From Flavobacteriales bacterium (GTDB taxonomy: Bacteria > Bacteroidota > Bacteroidia > Flavobacteriales_D > Parvicellaceae): DNA of 64,000 bases. The stretch lies in assembly GCA_029251405.1 (NCBI GenBank), contig JAQXDK010000016.1, positions 87,387-151,386 on the forward strand. Reading direction: 5' to 3'. Shown here piece by piece: positions 34,819 to 43,605 of this stretch. Within the stretch, counting starts at the first letter, position 1; every line of letters starts with the position of its first letter. The position numbers were made by a program, and so were the translations under genes. The notes below the pieces were generated by a model. It did not search any database, was not told the DNA's origin, and saw only the letters and a list, made by a program, of their open reading frames with translations.

Positions 34819-35418
34819 ATGTTGAAAGTTGGTTTAACTGGTGGAATAGGATCAGGTAAAACCACGGTTTCTAATCTTATTAAAGAGCTTGGTTTTCCGG
34901 TTTATAACTCTGATTCAAGAGCTAAGTGGTTAATGAATAATGACCCAAGTACAAAAAACTTAGTGGTATTGGAATTTGGAGAAAGTGTTTACGATAAAGG
35001 TGTGCTTAATAGAAAGTTAATTTCTGAAATTGTTTTTGGTGACTCATCAAAATTAAAAAAACTTAATTCAATAATCCATCCTGTTGTTGCTGAAGATTTT
35101 AAGAATTGGATTACTCAGCATGATTCAAATAGAATAGTTTTTAAGGAGGCAGCTATTTTAATTGAAAGTAAAGCATATTTAGAAATGGATAAAATTATTT
35201 TAGTATGTTGTTCTGAAAAAATTAGACTAGAAAGAGTTTTAAAAAGAGATTCTAGCAATTATAAATCTATTCAAAAAAGAATGTCTCATCAAATGACTGA
35301 TACTGCCAAAGAAAAATATGCAGATTTTGTTATTGACAACAGCGAAAACGAAGAGAATTTAAAGGAAAAAGTGCGGATTACTATTGAAAAACTAATTGAA
35401 TCAGTTAAAGAAAAGTAA
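34819..35418 (+). CDS. coaE: Dephospho-CoA kinase
   Basis: Phosphorylates dephospho-CoA, the last step of coenzyme A synthesis. 199 residues; P-loop GLTGGIGSGKTT at 5-16, NSDSRAKWL, LNSIIHPVVAEDF, FKEAAILIESK lid region, and RVLKRD. Three bases after yajC. It ends 4 bases from the convergent SpmAB-like gene. Confidence 0.96.
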   Translation: MLKVGLTGGIGSGKTTVSNLIKELGFPVYNSDSRAKWLMNNDPSTKNLVVLEFGESVYDKGVLNRKLISEIVFGDSSKLKKLNSIIHPVVAEDFKNWITQHDSNRIVFKEAAILIESKAYLEMDKIILVCCSEKIRLERVLKRDSSNYKSIQKRMSHQMTDTAKEKYADFVIDNSENEENLKEKVRITIEKLIESVKEK

Positions 35419-35422
35419 AAGT

Positions 35423-36670
35423 TCACCCCCAAAATATATATGCTAAAATAATAGCTGCTATTATTCCTACAACATCTGCAAACAGTCCAGCAAGAACAGC
35501 GTATCTAGTATTTTTAATACCTACTGAACCAAAATAAACAGCAATTACATAAAAAGTAGTTTCTGTAGAACCTTGAAATGTAGAAGTTAGTCTACCTACA
35601 AATGAATTAATTTGACTGGCGTTTTCTCCCCAAGACTCTACCATTAATCCTCTTGCACCTCCACCAGATAAGGGTTTCATTATTGCAGTTGGAAGAGCTT
35701 CTACAAATTGAATATTATCAAGAAATAAACTAAATAGTTGACCTATCGAATAAGTCACATAACTCATAGCTCCAGAAGCTGTGAAAGCTCCAACTGCACA
35801 AAGCATGGCAATCAAATAGGGGATTATTCGAATTGCAACTGTAAACCCCTCTTTAGCGCCTTCTACAAATTCTTCATAAATATTTATTTTCTTTCTCAAC
35901 CCCAAGCTAATAAATCCTATAATAAAAGAAAATATAATTGCTCCAGATGCAACTGAGGATATGATTTCAATTTGGCTTTTGTGATTCATTAAATAATAAA
36001 CCAGACTTCCAATAAATAATATTGCAGTTCCTAAATAGGCAATAATTGTTTTTTGGAATAAGTTAATTTTTTGGATGATGGCAACAAGAATAAGACCAGC
36101 AATAGTAGAACAAAAAGTGGCAATCAATATTGGTAAAAAAACATCTGTAGGATTACCACTTATATTGTTTTCTGCCATTGCTGAGGCTCTTAGAGCTATT
36201 ATACTTGTTGGTATTAAAGTTAGTCCTGAAGTATTTAATACTAAAAATAAAATTTGAGCATTTGAAGCCCTGTCCTTATTTGTATTTTCTTTTTGTAATT
36301 CTGCCATGGCTTTAAGTCCAAGTGGTGTTGCTGCATTGTCAAGACCTAACATATTAGCAGATATATTCATAATAATAGCACCGTGAGCTTTTGAGTTTTT
36401 TTGAACTTCTGGAAATAATTTATGAAAAAGTGGTGAGAATGCTTTTGATAGTAAATCTATTGCACCTCCTTTTTCACCAATCCGCATAATTCCAAGCCAA
36501 AGAGCCATAATTCCTGTTAAACCAATGGAAAGTTTAAAGCCCAACTCAGCTCTTTCAAAAATTGAGTTTACTATTAAGGAAAAAATTTCAGGATTACCGG
36601 TAAAAGTTTTAAATATTGCTATAATAAATGCAACAATAAAAAACCCAATCCATATGTAGTTTAATGTCAT
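35423..36670 (-). CDS. SpmA/SpmB-type nucleoside-recognition membrane protein (fused)
   Basis: 415-residue inner membrane protein with about ten helices. Two nucleoside-recognition (Gate) domains are fused: the N-terminal SpmA-like half contains NMLGLDNAATPLGLKAMAEL and LNTSGLTLIPTSIIALRA, the C-terminal SpmB-like half contains IIPYLIAMLCAVGAF, PLSGGGARGLMVESW and STFQGSTETTFYVIAVYFGS. Separate SpmA and SpmB occur in spore formers; fused forms are common in Bacteroidota. Transported substrate unknown. Confidence 0.88.
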   Translation of the reverse strand: MTLNYIWIGFFIVAFIIAIFKTFTGNPEIFSLIVNSIFERAELGFKLSIGLTGIMALWLGIMRIGEKGGAIDLLSKAFSPLFHKLFPEVQKNSKAHGAIIMNISANMLGLDNAATPLGLKAMAELQKENTNKDRASNAQILFLVLNTSGLTLIPTSIIALRASAMAENNISGNPTDVFLPILIATFCSTIAGLILVAIIQKINLFQKTIIAYLGTAILFIGSLVYYLMNHKSQIEIISSVASGAIIFSFIIGFISLGLRKKINIYEEFVEGAKEGFTVAIRIIPYLIAMLCAVGAFTASGAMSYVTYSIGQLFSLFLDNIQFVEALPTAIMKPLSGGGARGLMVESWGENASQINSFVGRLTSTFQGSTETTFYVIAVYFGSVGIKNTRYAVLAGLFADVVGIIAAIILAYIFWG

Positions 36671-36742
36671 TTTAAAAATAATTAACTATTGTAATAACTG
36701 ATATAAAATTAAATTAAATTCTTTTTAGTTAAACGTAAACAA

Positions 36743-36768
36743 TATATTTGTTAACACTTGTGTTTAAC
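36743..36768 (+). promoter_or_regulatory. Candidate susC promoter -7 box and overlapping inverted repeat
   Basis: TATATTTG (36743-36750) is an exact -7 match. It runs into GTTAACAC-TT-GTGTTTAAC (36750-36768), a near-perfect inverted repeat that would cover the transcription start; a further GTTAAACGT lies 12 bases upstream. The position fits an operator for the polysaccharide locus. The leader to susC would be about 100 bases. Confidence 0.35.
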
Positions 36769-36859
36769 CAAAAAATACTTTTAAAATCAAATAAAAACAG
36801 TATCTTAGTGTCAAACTAACACTATATAGCTTTTGGTCAGCAAGTAAACTAATTTAAAA

Positions 36860-39800
36860 ATGATGAGCGTAAACAACTGTTTTTCAAGACTTTACTTTTT
36901 TATTGTATTTTCTATTTTCACTTTTGGTGCTTTTGCACAGTCAATTATGGTAACAGGAACTGTAATTGATGAACTTAAAGAAGGGATGCCTGGTGTAACT
37001 ATAAAAATTGAAGGAAATCCTACAGGTACTACCACGGATTTTGACGGTAAATATGCTATAAGTGTTAACGATAAAAACAGCATACTTATCTTTTCGTTTA
37101 TCGGTTATAAAAATCAGGCAATCCAAGTAAATGATCAAAAGAAAATTGATGTTCAGTTAAAACTATCATCAGAATCTTTAGACGAAGTTGTAGTAATTGG
37201 ATATGGAAAAACTACTGTAAAAGAACTTACAGGTGCTACAGTGCAAGTTAAAGGTGAAAGTATAGAAAGACTTAATATTCCAAGGATGGATCAAGCTCTT
37301 CAGGGGCAAGTTTCAGGAGTTACCATCAATACCAACTCAGGTTCTCCGGGAGGTTCTTCTAGTATCAGAATTAGAGGTTTATCAACATTTGGAGATAATG
37401 ACCCATTAATATTAGTTGATGGGGTGGTTTATGATTCAGAAGGTTTAAATTCTTTGAATCCTGGTGACATAGAATCGATTAATGTATTGAAAGATGCCAC
37501 AGCTGGTATTTATGGAGTAAGGGCTGCAAATGGTGTTATAATTATAGAAACAAAAAAAGGTAGAATTGGAGCAAAACCTAAATTTGAAGTAGGTTCTTAT
37601 GTAGGTGTCCAACAGACTACTAACAGTTTAGATTTATTGAATGCAGCTGAGTATGCTTTAATTAAAAATGAAATGTTTATTAGGGGTACTGGTGCACCTA
37701 TATTCAGCAATACAGATTTAAAGGTGGGTACAAACTGGCAAGACACAATTTTCCAATCAGCTCCTATTGAAAGTTTTAATTTTGGTGTTACTGGAGGTAG
37801 TAAGAAGTCATCTTATTCTATTGGAGGTAATTACTTTTCACAAGACGGTATTGTAGGAGGAGATAAGTCTAGTTTTGATAGATATAACGCAAGAGTTAAT
37901 TTAGTTAATTCTTTAACTGATAAATTAACTCTAAGCAGTGTTTTTCTTTTCACTCATGAAGAAAGAAAAACGTTGCCAGAAAATGGATTGGGATCAGTTT
38001 TATATAATACTATAAATGCTTTTCCTACTAGAGATATTAGAACTCAAGATGGCAGGTACGAATATCTGCTTGAGGTAAACGATATTATAAATCCAGTTGC
38101 TCAAATAGAAAACACTCATAATAATGCCGTGGTAAATAAATTGGTAGGGAAACAAGAATTTGAATATAAGATTAATAAGAATCTAGCTTTCACTAATAGA
38201 CTTAGTTATAATTATGCATCAGTAGACGATAAGAGTTTTTCTCCTTTGGCTTGGTATGGTATCGGGAAATATGCTAATTCTGCTATTAACGAAAATTTAG
38301 ATCCTAGAATGGTATTTCAAGGATTTCAACTGTCAGATCCAGACAATTTAGTTTACGACAGTATACTTGTAGAACAAGGGGCAAGTGTTTATGAGCAAAG
38401 AGCAACATACTTAGATTTAAATTTCGAGAGTTATTTAAATTACTCTAAAACCATTGATGACCATAATATAAAAGCTACTTTGGGAACAACAGTATTTAGT
38501 AGGAGAGGAGACGTACTGAATGGTACTGCTTTCAATATTCCTAATAACTCCATAGATTTTGCTGATATATCTGCAAGTTTAACTTCTGGTCAAATTAATC
38601 TAAATAATACCGGATCTTATGAATTTGAAGAAAGATTACTTTCGAACTTCTTAAGAGCGGAATATGGCTTTAAATACAAATACATTTTTTCTGCAATATT
38701 AAGAAGAGATGGTTCTAGTAAGTTTGGTCCTAACAACAGATTTGGATACTTCCCCTCTTTTTCTGGTGCATGGATTGCTTCTGATGAAAGTTTCTTTAAT
38801 TCTAAGGCAATTACTTTTTTCAAGGTTAGAACTAGTTACGGGGTTTCAGGAAATGATCAGATTGCAAATTTTGCTTACAGAGCTTTATTAAATGGTGAGG
38901 GTGATTATGTTTTTAATAACACAATAGTTCAAGGTGTAGCTATAGGAACTCCTTCCAACCCAGATTTAAAATGGGAAACAACTAGACAATTCAATATTGG
39001 TATTGATCTTCAGCTTTCAAATATTATTGATATTAGTGCAAACTACTTTGTTAAAAACACCAATGACCTTCTTTTTCAACCTGCAGTGTCCTCTTTAATA
39101 GGTTCTTATGGACCAGGAGGATATCCTCCATATGTAAATGCTGGAGATGTTTCTAATAAAGGTGTAGAATTAGAATTAGCATATGCTACAGATCCAAAAA
39201 ATAAAGTGGGAATGAATGTGAATTTAAATTTTACTTACATAAATAATGAAGTAAAATCAACTCCAGAAGGTGTAGATTTTTTACCTGGAGCTGGTTTTGG
39301 TGTCGGAGGCAATACAGCTACCCGTTTTGAAGTCGGATTCCCTATTGGATATTTTATTGGTTACCAAACTGATGGTGTATTTCAAAATCAAGAAGAAATT
39401 GATAATGCTACAGTCAATCAGCCAGGAGCACAGGTTGGTGATTTGAGATTTGTAGATGTTGATGGAGACGGTGTAATTAATTTCAGTAATAATTCAGATA
39501 AAACTGACTTAGGTTCGCCTATTCCTAAATTCATGATTGGTTCTGTTTTAGGATTCAATGTTTTTGGTGTTGATATTTCAACTAATTTATATGCTGCTTT
39601 GGGACATAAAATTGTAAGAAATTACGAGAGACAGCAACCCTATGCTAATCAACTTAGTTACGTCTTGGATAGATGGACTGTAGATAATCCATCAAATGAC
39701 AATCCTAGAGTAACAACAACTGCTACGAGAAATGGCGTTTTCTCTGATTATTTTGTTGAAAATGGTTCTTATTTGAGAGTAAGAAATGTTCAAATTGGAT

Positions 39801-40006
39801 ATGTATTACCAAAAAATATTTGTAATAAATTTGGAACAGACTACATCAGGTTTTATATGTCAGCAAATAACTTGTTTACCATTACCAACTATATGGGTTA
39901 CGATCCAGACATAGGTGCAGCTCAAGGTGCTTTGTCTAATGGTATTGATTACGGATTTTACCCACAAGCTAGAACTATAATGGGTGGTGTTAACATTAAA
40001 TTTTAA
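36860..40006 (+). CDS. susC: SusC/RagA TonB-dependent outer membrane transporter
   Basis: Outer membrane importer of oligosaccharides, 1048 residues. Signal peptide ends at FGAFAQ (about residue 27). A carboxypeptidase-like regulatory domain follows (about 28-110, TGTVIDELKEGMPGVTIKIE), then LDEVVVIGYG, the plug (about 120-225; GGSSSIRIRGLSTFGDNDP, LVDGVVYDSEG, VLKDATAGIYGVRAANGVI) and a long beta barrel ending in NIKF with the terminal aromatic. First gene of the presumed laminarin locus; susD follows 4 bases after the stop. An alternative start is the second Met. Confidence 0.95.
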   Translation: MMSVNNCFSRLYFFIVFSIFTFGAFAQSIMVTGTVIDELKEGMPGVTIKIEGNPTGTTTDFDGKYAISVNDKNSILIFSFIGYKNQAIQVNDQKKIDVQLKLSSESLDEVVVIGYGKTTVKELTGATVQVKGESIERLNIPRMDQALQGQVSGVTINTNSGSPGGSSSIRIRGLSTFGDNDPLILVDGVVYDSEGLNSLNPGDIESINVLKDATAGIYGVRAANGVIIIETKKGRIGAKPKFEVGSYVGVQQTTNSLDLLNAAEYALIKNEMFIRGTGAPIFSNTDLKVGTNWQDTIFQSAPIESFNFGVTGGSKKSSYSIGGNYFSQDGIVGGDKSSFDRYNARVNLVNSLTDKLTLSSVFLFTHEERKTLPENGLGSVLYNTINAFPTRDIRTQDGRYEYLLEVNDIINPVAQIENTHNNAVVNKLVGKQEFEYKINKNLAFTNRLSYNYASVDDKSFSPLAWYGIGKYANSAINENLDPRMVFQGFQLSDPDNLVYDSILVEQGASVYEQRATYLDLNFESYLNYSKTIDDHNIKATLGTTVFSRRGDVLNGTAFNIPNNSIDFADISASLTSGQINLNNTGSYEFEERLLSNFLRAEYGFKYKYIFSAILRRDGSSKFGPNNRFGYFPSFSGAWIASDESFFNSKAITFFKVRTSYGVSGNDQIANFAYRALLNGEGDYVFNNTIVQGVAIGTPSNPDLKWETTRQFNIGIDLQLSNIIDISANYFVKNTNDLLFQPAVSSLIGSYGPGGYPPYVNAGDVSNKGVELELAYATDPKNKVGMNVNLNFTYINNEVKSTPEGVDFLPGAGFGVGGNTATRFEVGFPIGYFIGYQTDGVFQNQEEIDNATVNQPGAQVGDLRFVDVDGDGVINFSNNSDKTDLGSPIPKFMIGSVLGFNVFGVDISTNLYAALGHKIVRNYERQQPYANQLSYVLDRWTVDNPSNDNPRVTTTATRNGVFSDYFVENGSYLRVRNVQIGYVLPKNICNKFGTDYIRFYMSANNLFTITNYMGYDPDIGAAQGALSNGIDYGFYPQARTIMGGVNIKF

Positions 40007-40010
40007 TAAT

Positions 40011-41534
40011 ATGAAAAGAGTATTTAAAATATTTTCTGTCTTTCTTTTAACTTCATTTTTATCATTGGGATGTAGTAAGTTTCTAGATTTAGAACCTCCT
40101 TACACTCAAGACGCTGAGAACTTTTTTCAAAATGAAAGTGATTATTTAAGAGCCCTCACTGGAGCATACGATTTGCTTCAAGGTGTTTATGTGTCTTTTT
40201 GGATAGGTGAAATTGCTTCTGATAACACTATAGCTGGAGGAGAAAGCGTGACCGATACTGAAGGTCTACATCAAATAGATAACATGACTCATGGCGCGGT
40301 AAATAACGAGCTAAGAAGCCTTATGAGATACAATTACTGCGGTATCGCAAGATGTAATTTCCTTTTAGAACCAAAGGATAATGAAATCGATTTCCCATCC
40401 AAGCCAGTTATCTATGCAGAAGCTAAGTTTTTAAGAGCTTTTTATTATTTTGAGTTGGTAAAAGTATTTGGAGATATTCCTTTAATTATTGATAAAAGAT
40501 TAGGTGGGCAAGAAGTGTTAGAAACTGTAAGAACGCCTTCGTCAGAAGTTTATGCTCAAATTGAAAAGGATTTAAATGAAGCAATTTCTGTTTTGTCTTA
40601 TAAATCAGAATCCTCTCATTCTGGTATTCAAGGTAGAGTTGATAAAGGTGCAGCACTTGCTCTATTGGGTAAAGTGTATTTATACCAACAAAAATGGAAT
40701 CTTTCAAGTCAAACACTTGATGTTGTAATTAATTCTGGAAATTACACATTAGGTTCCGACTACAGTACCTTATTTCAAGAAGCCAATGAAAATAACAGTG
40801 AAACTATTTTCGATGTGGAGTTTAGTAGTGGTCAAGGGGGAGATTACGGATGTTTAATTTGTTTGGAAGGAAATGTTACTGTTGGTTTTCAAGGTATTAG
40901 ATCTTATGATGGGCCCGTTTATGGTGATGGAAATAGCTATAACTTACCTACCCAAGATCTTTACGACTTTTTTGAATACCAAGATCCGAGAAGAGAAGCT
41001 ACATGTCTAAATATCGATGAATTTATTGCAAATAATAGCCCTGGAACTACTTACACACAAGGTGGCGGTGGGCATACAGGCTTTTACAATAATAAATATA
41101 TTAAGTCTGCTTTAGAAATGGGAAATCTTGGTGACAATGACCTAACTAGTGGTGTCAATTACCGTGTGATAAGGTATGCTGACGTATTGTTAATGGCTGC
41201 TGAAGCATCAAATGAAAATGGTGATACTTCTAATGCTATTCAATATTTAAATGAGGTAAGAAATAGAGTAAATCTATTTCAATATCAAGTAGATGTAACG
41301 CAGCCACCTTGGAATAATTTTAGTGATTCTCAAAACTCAATTAGAGACATAATACATAGAGAAAGAAGATCAGAACTTTCTTGTGAAGGTCATAGGTTTT
41401 TTGATTTAGTTAGAACCGGAAAAGCTGCTAGTGAAATAGATGGCTTTGTTGTAGGGAAACATGAATTATTCCCAATTCCACAAGACGAAATTGATTTAGC
41501 AGGTGGGAATTGGTCTCAAAATCCAGGATATTAA
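40011..41534 (+). CDS. susD: SusD/RagB surface glycan-binding lipoprotein
   Basis: Binds oligosaccharides at the surface and closes the SusC barrel as a lid. 507 residues from ATG 40011 (MKRVFKIFSVFLLTSFLSLG, lipidated Cys21); the frame opens nine codons earlier inside susC, but the signal peptide fixes this start. Helical TPR-like body with FLDLEPPYTQDAENFFQNE, AEAKFLRAFYYFELVKVFGD, and the C-terminal RVIRYADVLLMAAEASNENG and RERRSELSCEGHRFFDLVRT. Forms the complex with the preceding SusC. Confidence 0.95.
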   Translation: MKRVFKIFSVFLLTSFLSLGCSKFLDLEPPYTQDAENFFQNESDYLRALTGAYDLLQGVYVSFWIGEIASDNTIAGGESVTDTEGLHQIDNMTHGAVNNELRSLMRYNYCGIARCNFLLEPKDNEIDFPSKPVIYAEAKFLRAFYYFELVKVFGDIPLIIDKRLGGQEVLETVRTPSSEVYAQIEKDLNEAISVLSYKSESSHSGIQGRVDKGAALALLGKVYLYQQKWNLSSQTLDVVINSGNYTLGSDYSTLFQEANENNSETIFDVEFSSGQGGDYGCLICLEGNVTVGFQGIRSYDGPVYGDGNSYNLPTQDLYDFFEYQDPRREATCLNIDEFIANNSPGTTYTQGGGGHTGFYNNKYIKSALEMGNLGDNDLTSGVNYRVIRYADVLLMAAEASNENGDTSNAIQYLNEVRNRVNLFQYQVDVTQPPWNNFSDSQNSIRDIIHRERRSELSCEGHRFFDLVRTGKAASEIDGFVVGKHELFPIPQDEIDLAGGNWSQNPGY

Positions 41535-41544
41535 AATTTAAGAA

Positions 41545-42456
41545 ATGAAATTGAAAAATATAAAAACGGTATTATTATTAATTCCTTTAGTAATTGCTTC
41601 TAGTTGTGGTAAAAAAGGATGTACGGACCCAAAAGCACATAATTTTGATCCAAATGCAACGAAAGACGATGGTACTTGCTTTAAAGGCTTGACTGAATCA
41701 TCAGCTTTATTCACTATTGCTCCTACAAGTAATCCTAACGTTGTAGTTTTTACTGCACAAAATCCTGACGTAGAATGTTCTTGGGATTTTGGAAATGGAA
41801 CTTCAGGAAGTGGAACAATAGACACAGCAGAATATCCTTTTGCAGGAAATTTCACAGTAACTCTTTCTGTTTTTAATTCTCAAGGGGATGCATCAAGCTC
41901 AAGTCCTATTACTATTGATTCAAATGATATTAGTTTGTTTGATAATCCTTTACATTTAATACTTACAGGTGGACTCAATGGCCCTGGATACAGAACATGG
42001 CATATTGACTCTGCATGTGATTATCATTTTGGTGTCGGTCCACCTGATGGAGACGCTCCTGACTGGTGGCATGCTACTGCCAATTCTAAACCAGGAGTAG
42101 GACTGTACGATGATAGATTTACTTTTCACCTAGTTGGATTTAAATACGACTTGATAACTAATGGAGATATTTATGTACACAATACATTAGGTCCTAATTA
42201 TCAAGGTGCTTTTGAAAACTTATACGATTGGACAGCTCCGTTTGAAAATATGTCTAATGAGAGTTGGGATTTATCAACTGATTCTGTGATGACACTCTCC
42301 AATGGTGCCCCAATGGGTTTTTATTCAGGTGTTAGCGAATTTGAAATTACTCAGTTAAATGATACTTCAATGATTGTTAAATACGGTCATCACGACGGTA
42401 CTTTAGCTTGGTTTGCTAGATACGTTCCAGAAGGTTTTGTAACTACTTGCCCATAG
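41545..42456 (+). CDS. PKD-domain lipoprotein of the polysaccharide locus
   Basis: 303-residue surface lipoprotein. Lipobox VIASSC (Cys20), then after GKK the motif GCTDPKAHNFDPNATKDDGTC, a Cys-bracketed Asp/Asn-rich loop. A PKD Ig-like domain spans about 50-130 (VECSWDFGNGTSGSGTIDTA). The C-terminal 160 residues contain many Trp and His residues (GYRTWHIDSACDYHFG, DWWHATANS) and no catalytic motif I recognise; a glycan-binding role like SusE/F is plausible. It lies between susD and the first GH16 gene. Confidence 0.8.
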   Translation: MKLKNIKTVLLLIPLVIASSCGKKGCTDPKAHNFDPNATKDDGTCFKGLTESSALFTIAPTSNPNVVVFTAQNPDVECSWDFGNGTSGSGTIDTAEYPFAGNFTVTLSVFNSQGDASSSSPITIDSNDISLFDNPLHLILTGGLNGPGYRTWHIDSACDYHFGVGPPDGDAPDWWHATANSKPGVGLYDDRFTFHLVGFKYDLITNGDIYVHNTLGPNYQGAFENLYDWTAPFENMSNESWDLSTDSVMTLSNGAPMGFYSGVSEFEITQLNDTSMIVKYGHHDGTLAWFARYVPEGFVTTCP

Positions 42457-42464
42457 ATTACTTT

Positions 42465-43598
42465 ATGAAAGGATTAAATTATTTTATTTATTTATTGGCA
42501 TTGCCTCTTTTTTTTAACAGTTGTAAAAAAGGTTGTACAGATCCAAATGCAGAAAATTATAACCCTGAGGCAAAAAAAGATAACGGTTCTTGCTACTTTA
42601 TTAATTTACCTACCAACTTAGAAAGTACGATTACCAATGTTGATAATAGTGGTGTTGTCGAAATACAAGCAACTGCTACAAATGAAAATTTTTTTACTTT
42701 CATCTTCATGAATGCTACAGATTCTACAATTATAACTTCTACAAATGGATCAGCTAGTTACTCTTATTCTTCTTCAGGAACATATTTTATAAAAACTAGA
42801 GCAAACCTTACGAGTTCTCAATATATTGAAAGAATAGACAGTGTGACTGTTTCTTTCAGCGTAAATAATACGGGATATACTACGCCATTGAATTACCCTA
42901 ATTATACGCTTTCTTGGAATGATGAATTTAACGGGACATCACTTTCCAACGATTGGACACATGAATTAGGGAATGGTTATAACGGATGGGGAAATAATGA
43001 ATTACAGTATTATAGAGAACAGAATACTTCTTTAGAAAACGGATACCTCAAAATTACTGCAAAGCAGGAATATTATGGTGGGAAAAATTATACTTCTTCT
43101 AGAATTAAAACACAAGGAAATATTTTCCATACTTATGGAAGAATAGATATTAGAGCTAAGCTTCCTTTCGGTCAAGGAATATGGCCTGCAATGTGGATGT
43201 TGGGTGAAAATTTCTCAGCTGTTGGATGGCCAAGTTGTGGTGAAATTGATATTATGGAAATGATTGGTGGGAATGGTTACAACGACAGAACAGTACACGG
43301 TACTGCACATTGGGAAAGTAATGGTCATGCAGAATATGGAGGGTCGAACTCTCTTTCTAGCGGTAGATTTGCAGATGAATTCCATGTTTTTTCAATTATT
43401 TGGACTCCAAGTTCTATAGTATGGTTAAGAGACGATATTCAATATCAGGTTATTGACATTACTAACCTAAGTGCATTTCACAACAACTTCTTTTTTATAT
43501 TCAATTTGGCTGTAGGTGGAAATTGGCCAGGTAGTCCAAACGCATCAACTATTTTTGATCAAACTTTACTAGTTGATTACATTAGAGTCTTTCAATAA
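42465..43598 (+). CDS. GH16 lipoprotein endo-beta-1,3-glucanase (laminarinase-type)
   Basis: 377-residue lipoprotein from ATG 42465 (MKGLNYFIYLLALPLFFNSC, lipidated Cys20); an upstream TTG is less likely. CTDP motif at about 24-43, a beta-sandwich domain (about 50-145), then the GH16 domain (about 150-377): LSWNDEFNGTSL, GWGNNELQYY, ARAKLPFGQGIWPAMWML and catalytic GEIDIME with Glu260, Asp262 and Glu265. This ExDxxE bulge and WGNNELQYY are typical of laminarinases. Expected to cut beta-1,3-glucan at the cell surface. Confidence 0.9.
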   Translation: MKGLNYFIYLLALPLFFNSCKKGCTDPNAENYNPEAKKDNGSCYFINLPTNLESTITNVDNSGVVEIQATATNENFFTFIFMNATDSTIITSTNGSASYSYSSSGTYFIKTRANLTSSQYIERIDSVTVSFSVNNTGYTTPLNYPNYTLSWNDEFNGTSLSNDWTHELGNGYNGWGNNELQYYREQNTSLENGYLKITAKQEYYGGKNYTSSRIKTQGNIFHTYGRIDIRAKLPFGQGIWPAMWMLGENFSAVGWPSCGEIDIMEMIGGNGYNDRTVHGTAHWESNGHAEYGGSNSLSSGRFADEFHVFSIIWTPSSIVWLRDDIQYQVIDITNLSAFHNNFFFIFNLAVGGNWPGSPNASTIFDQTLLVDYIRVFQ

Positions 43599-43605
43599 AA
43601 AATAT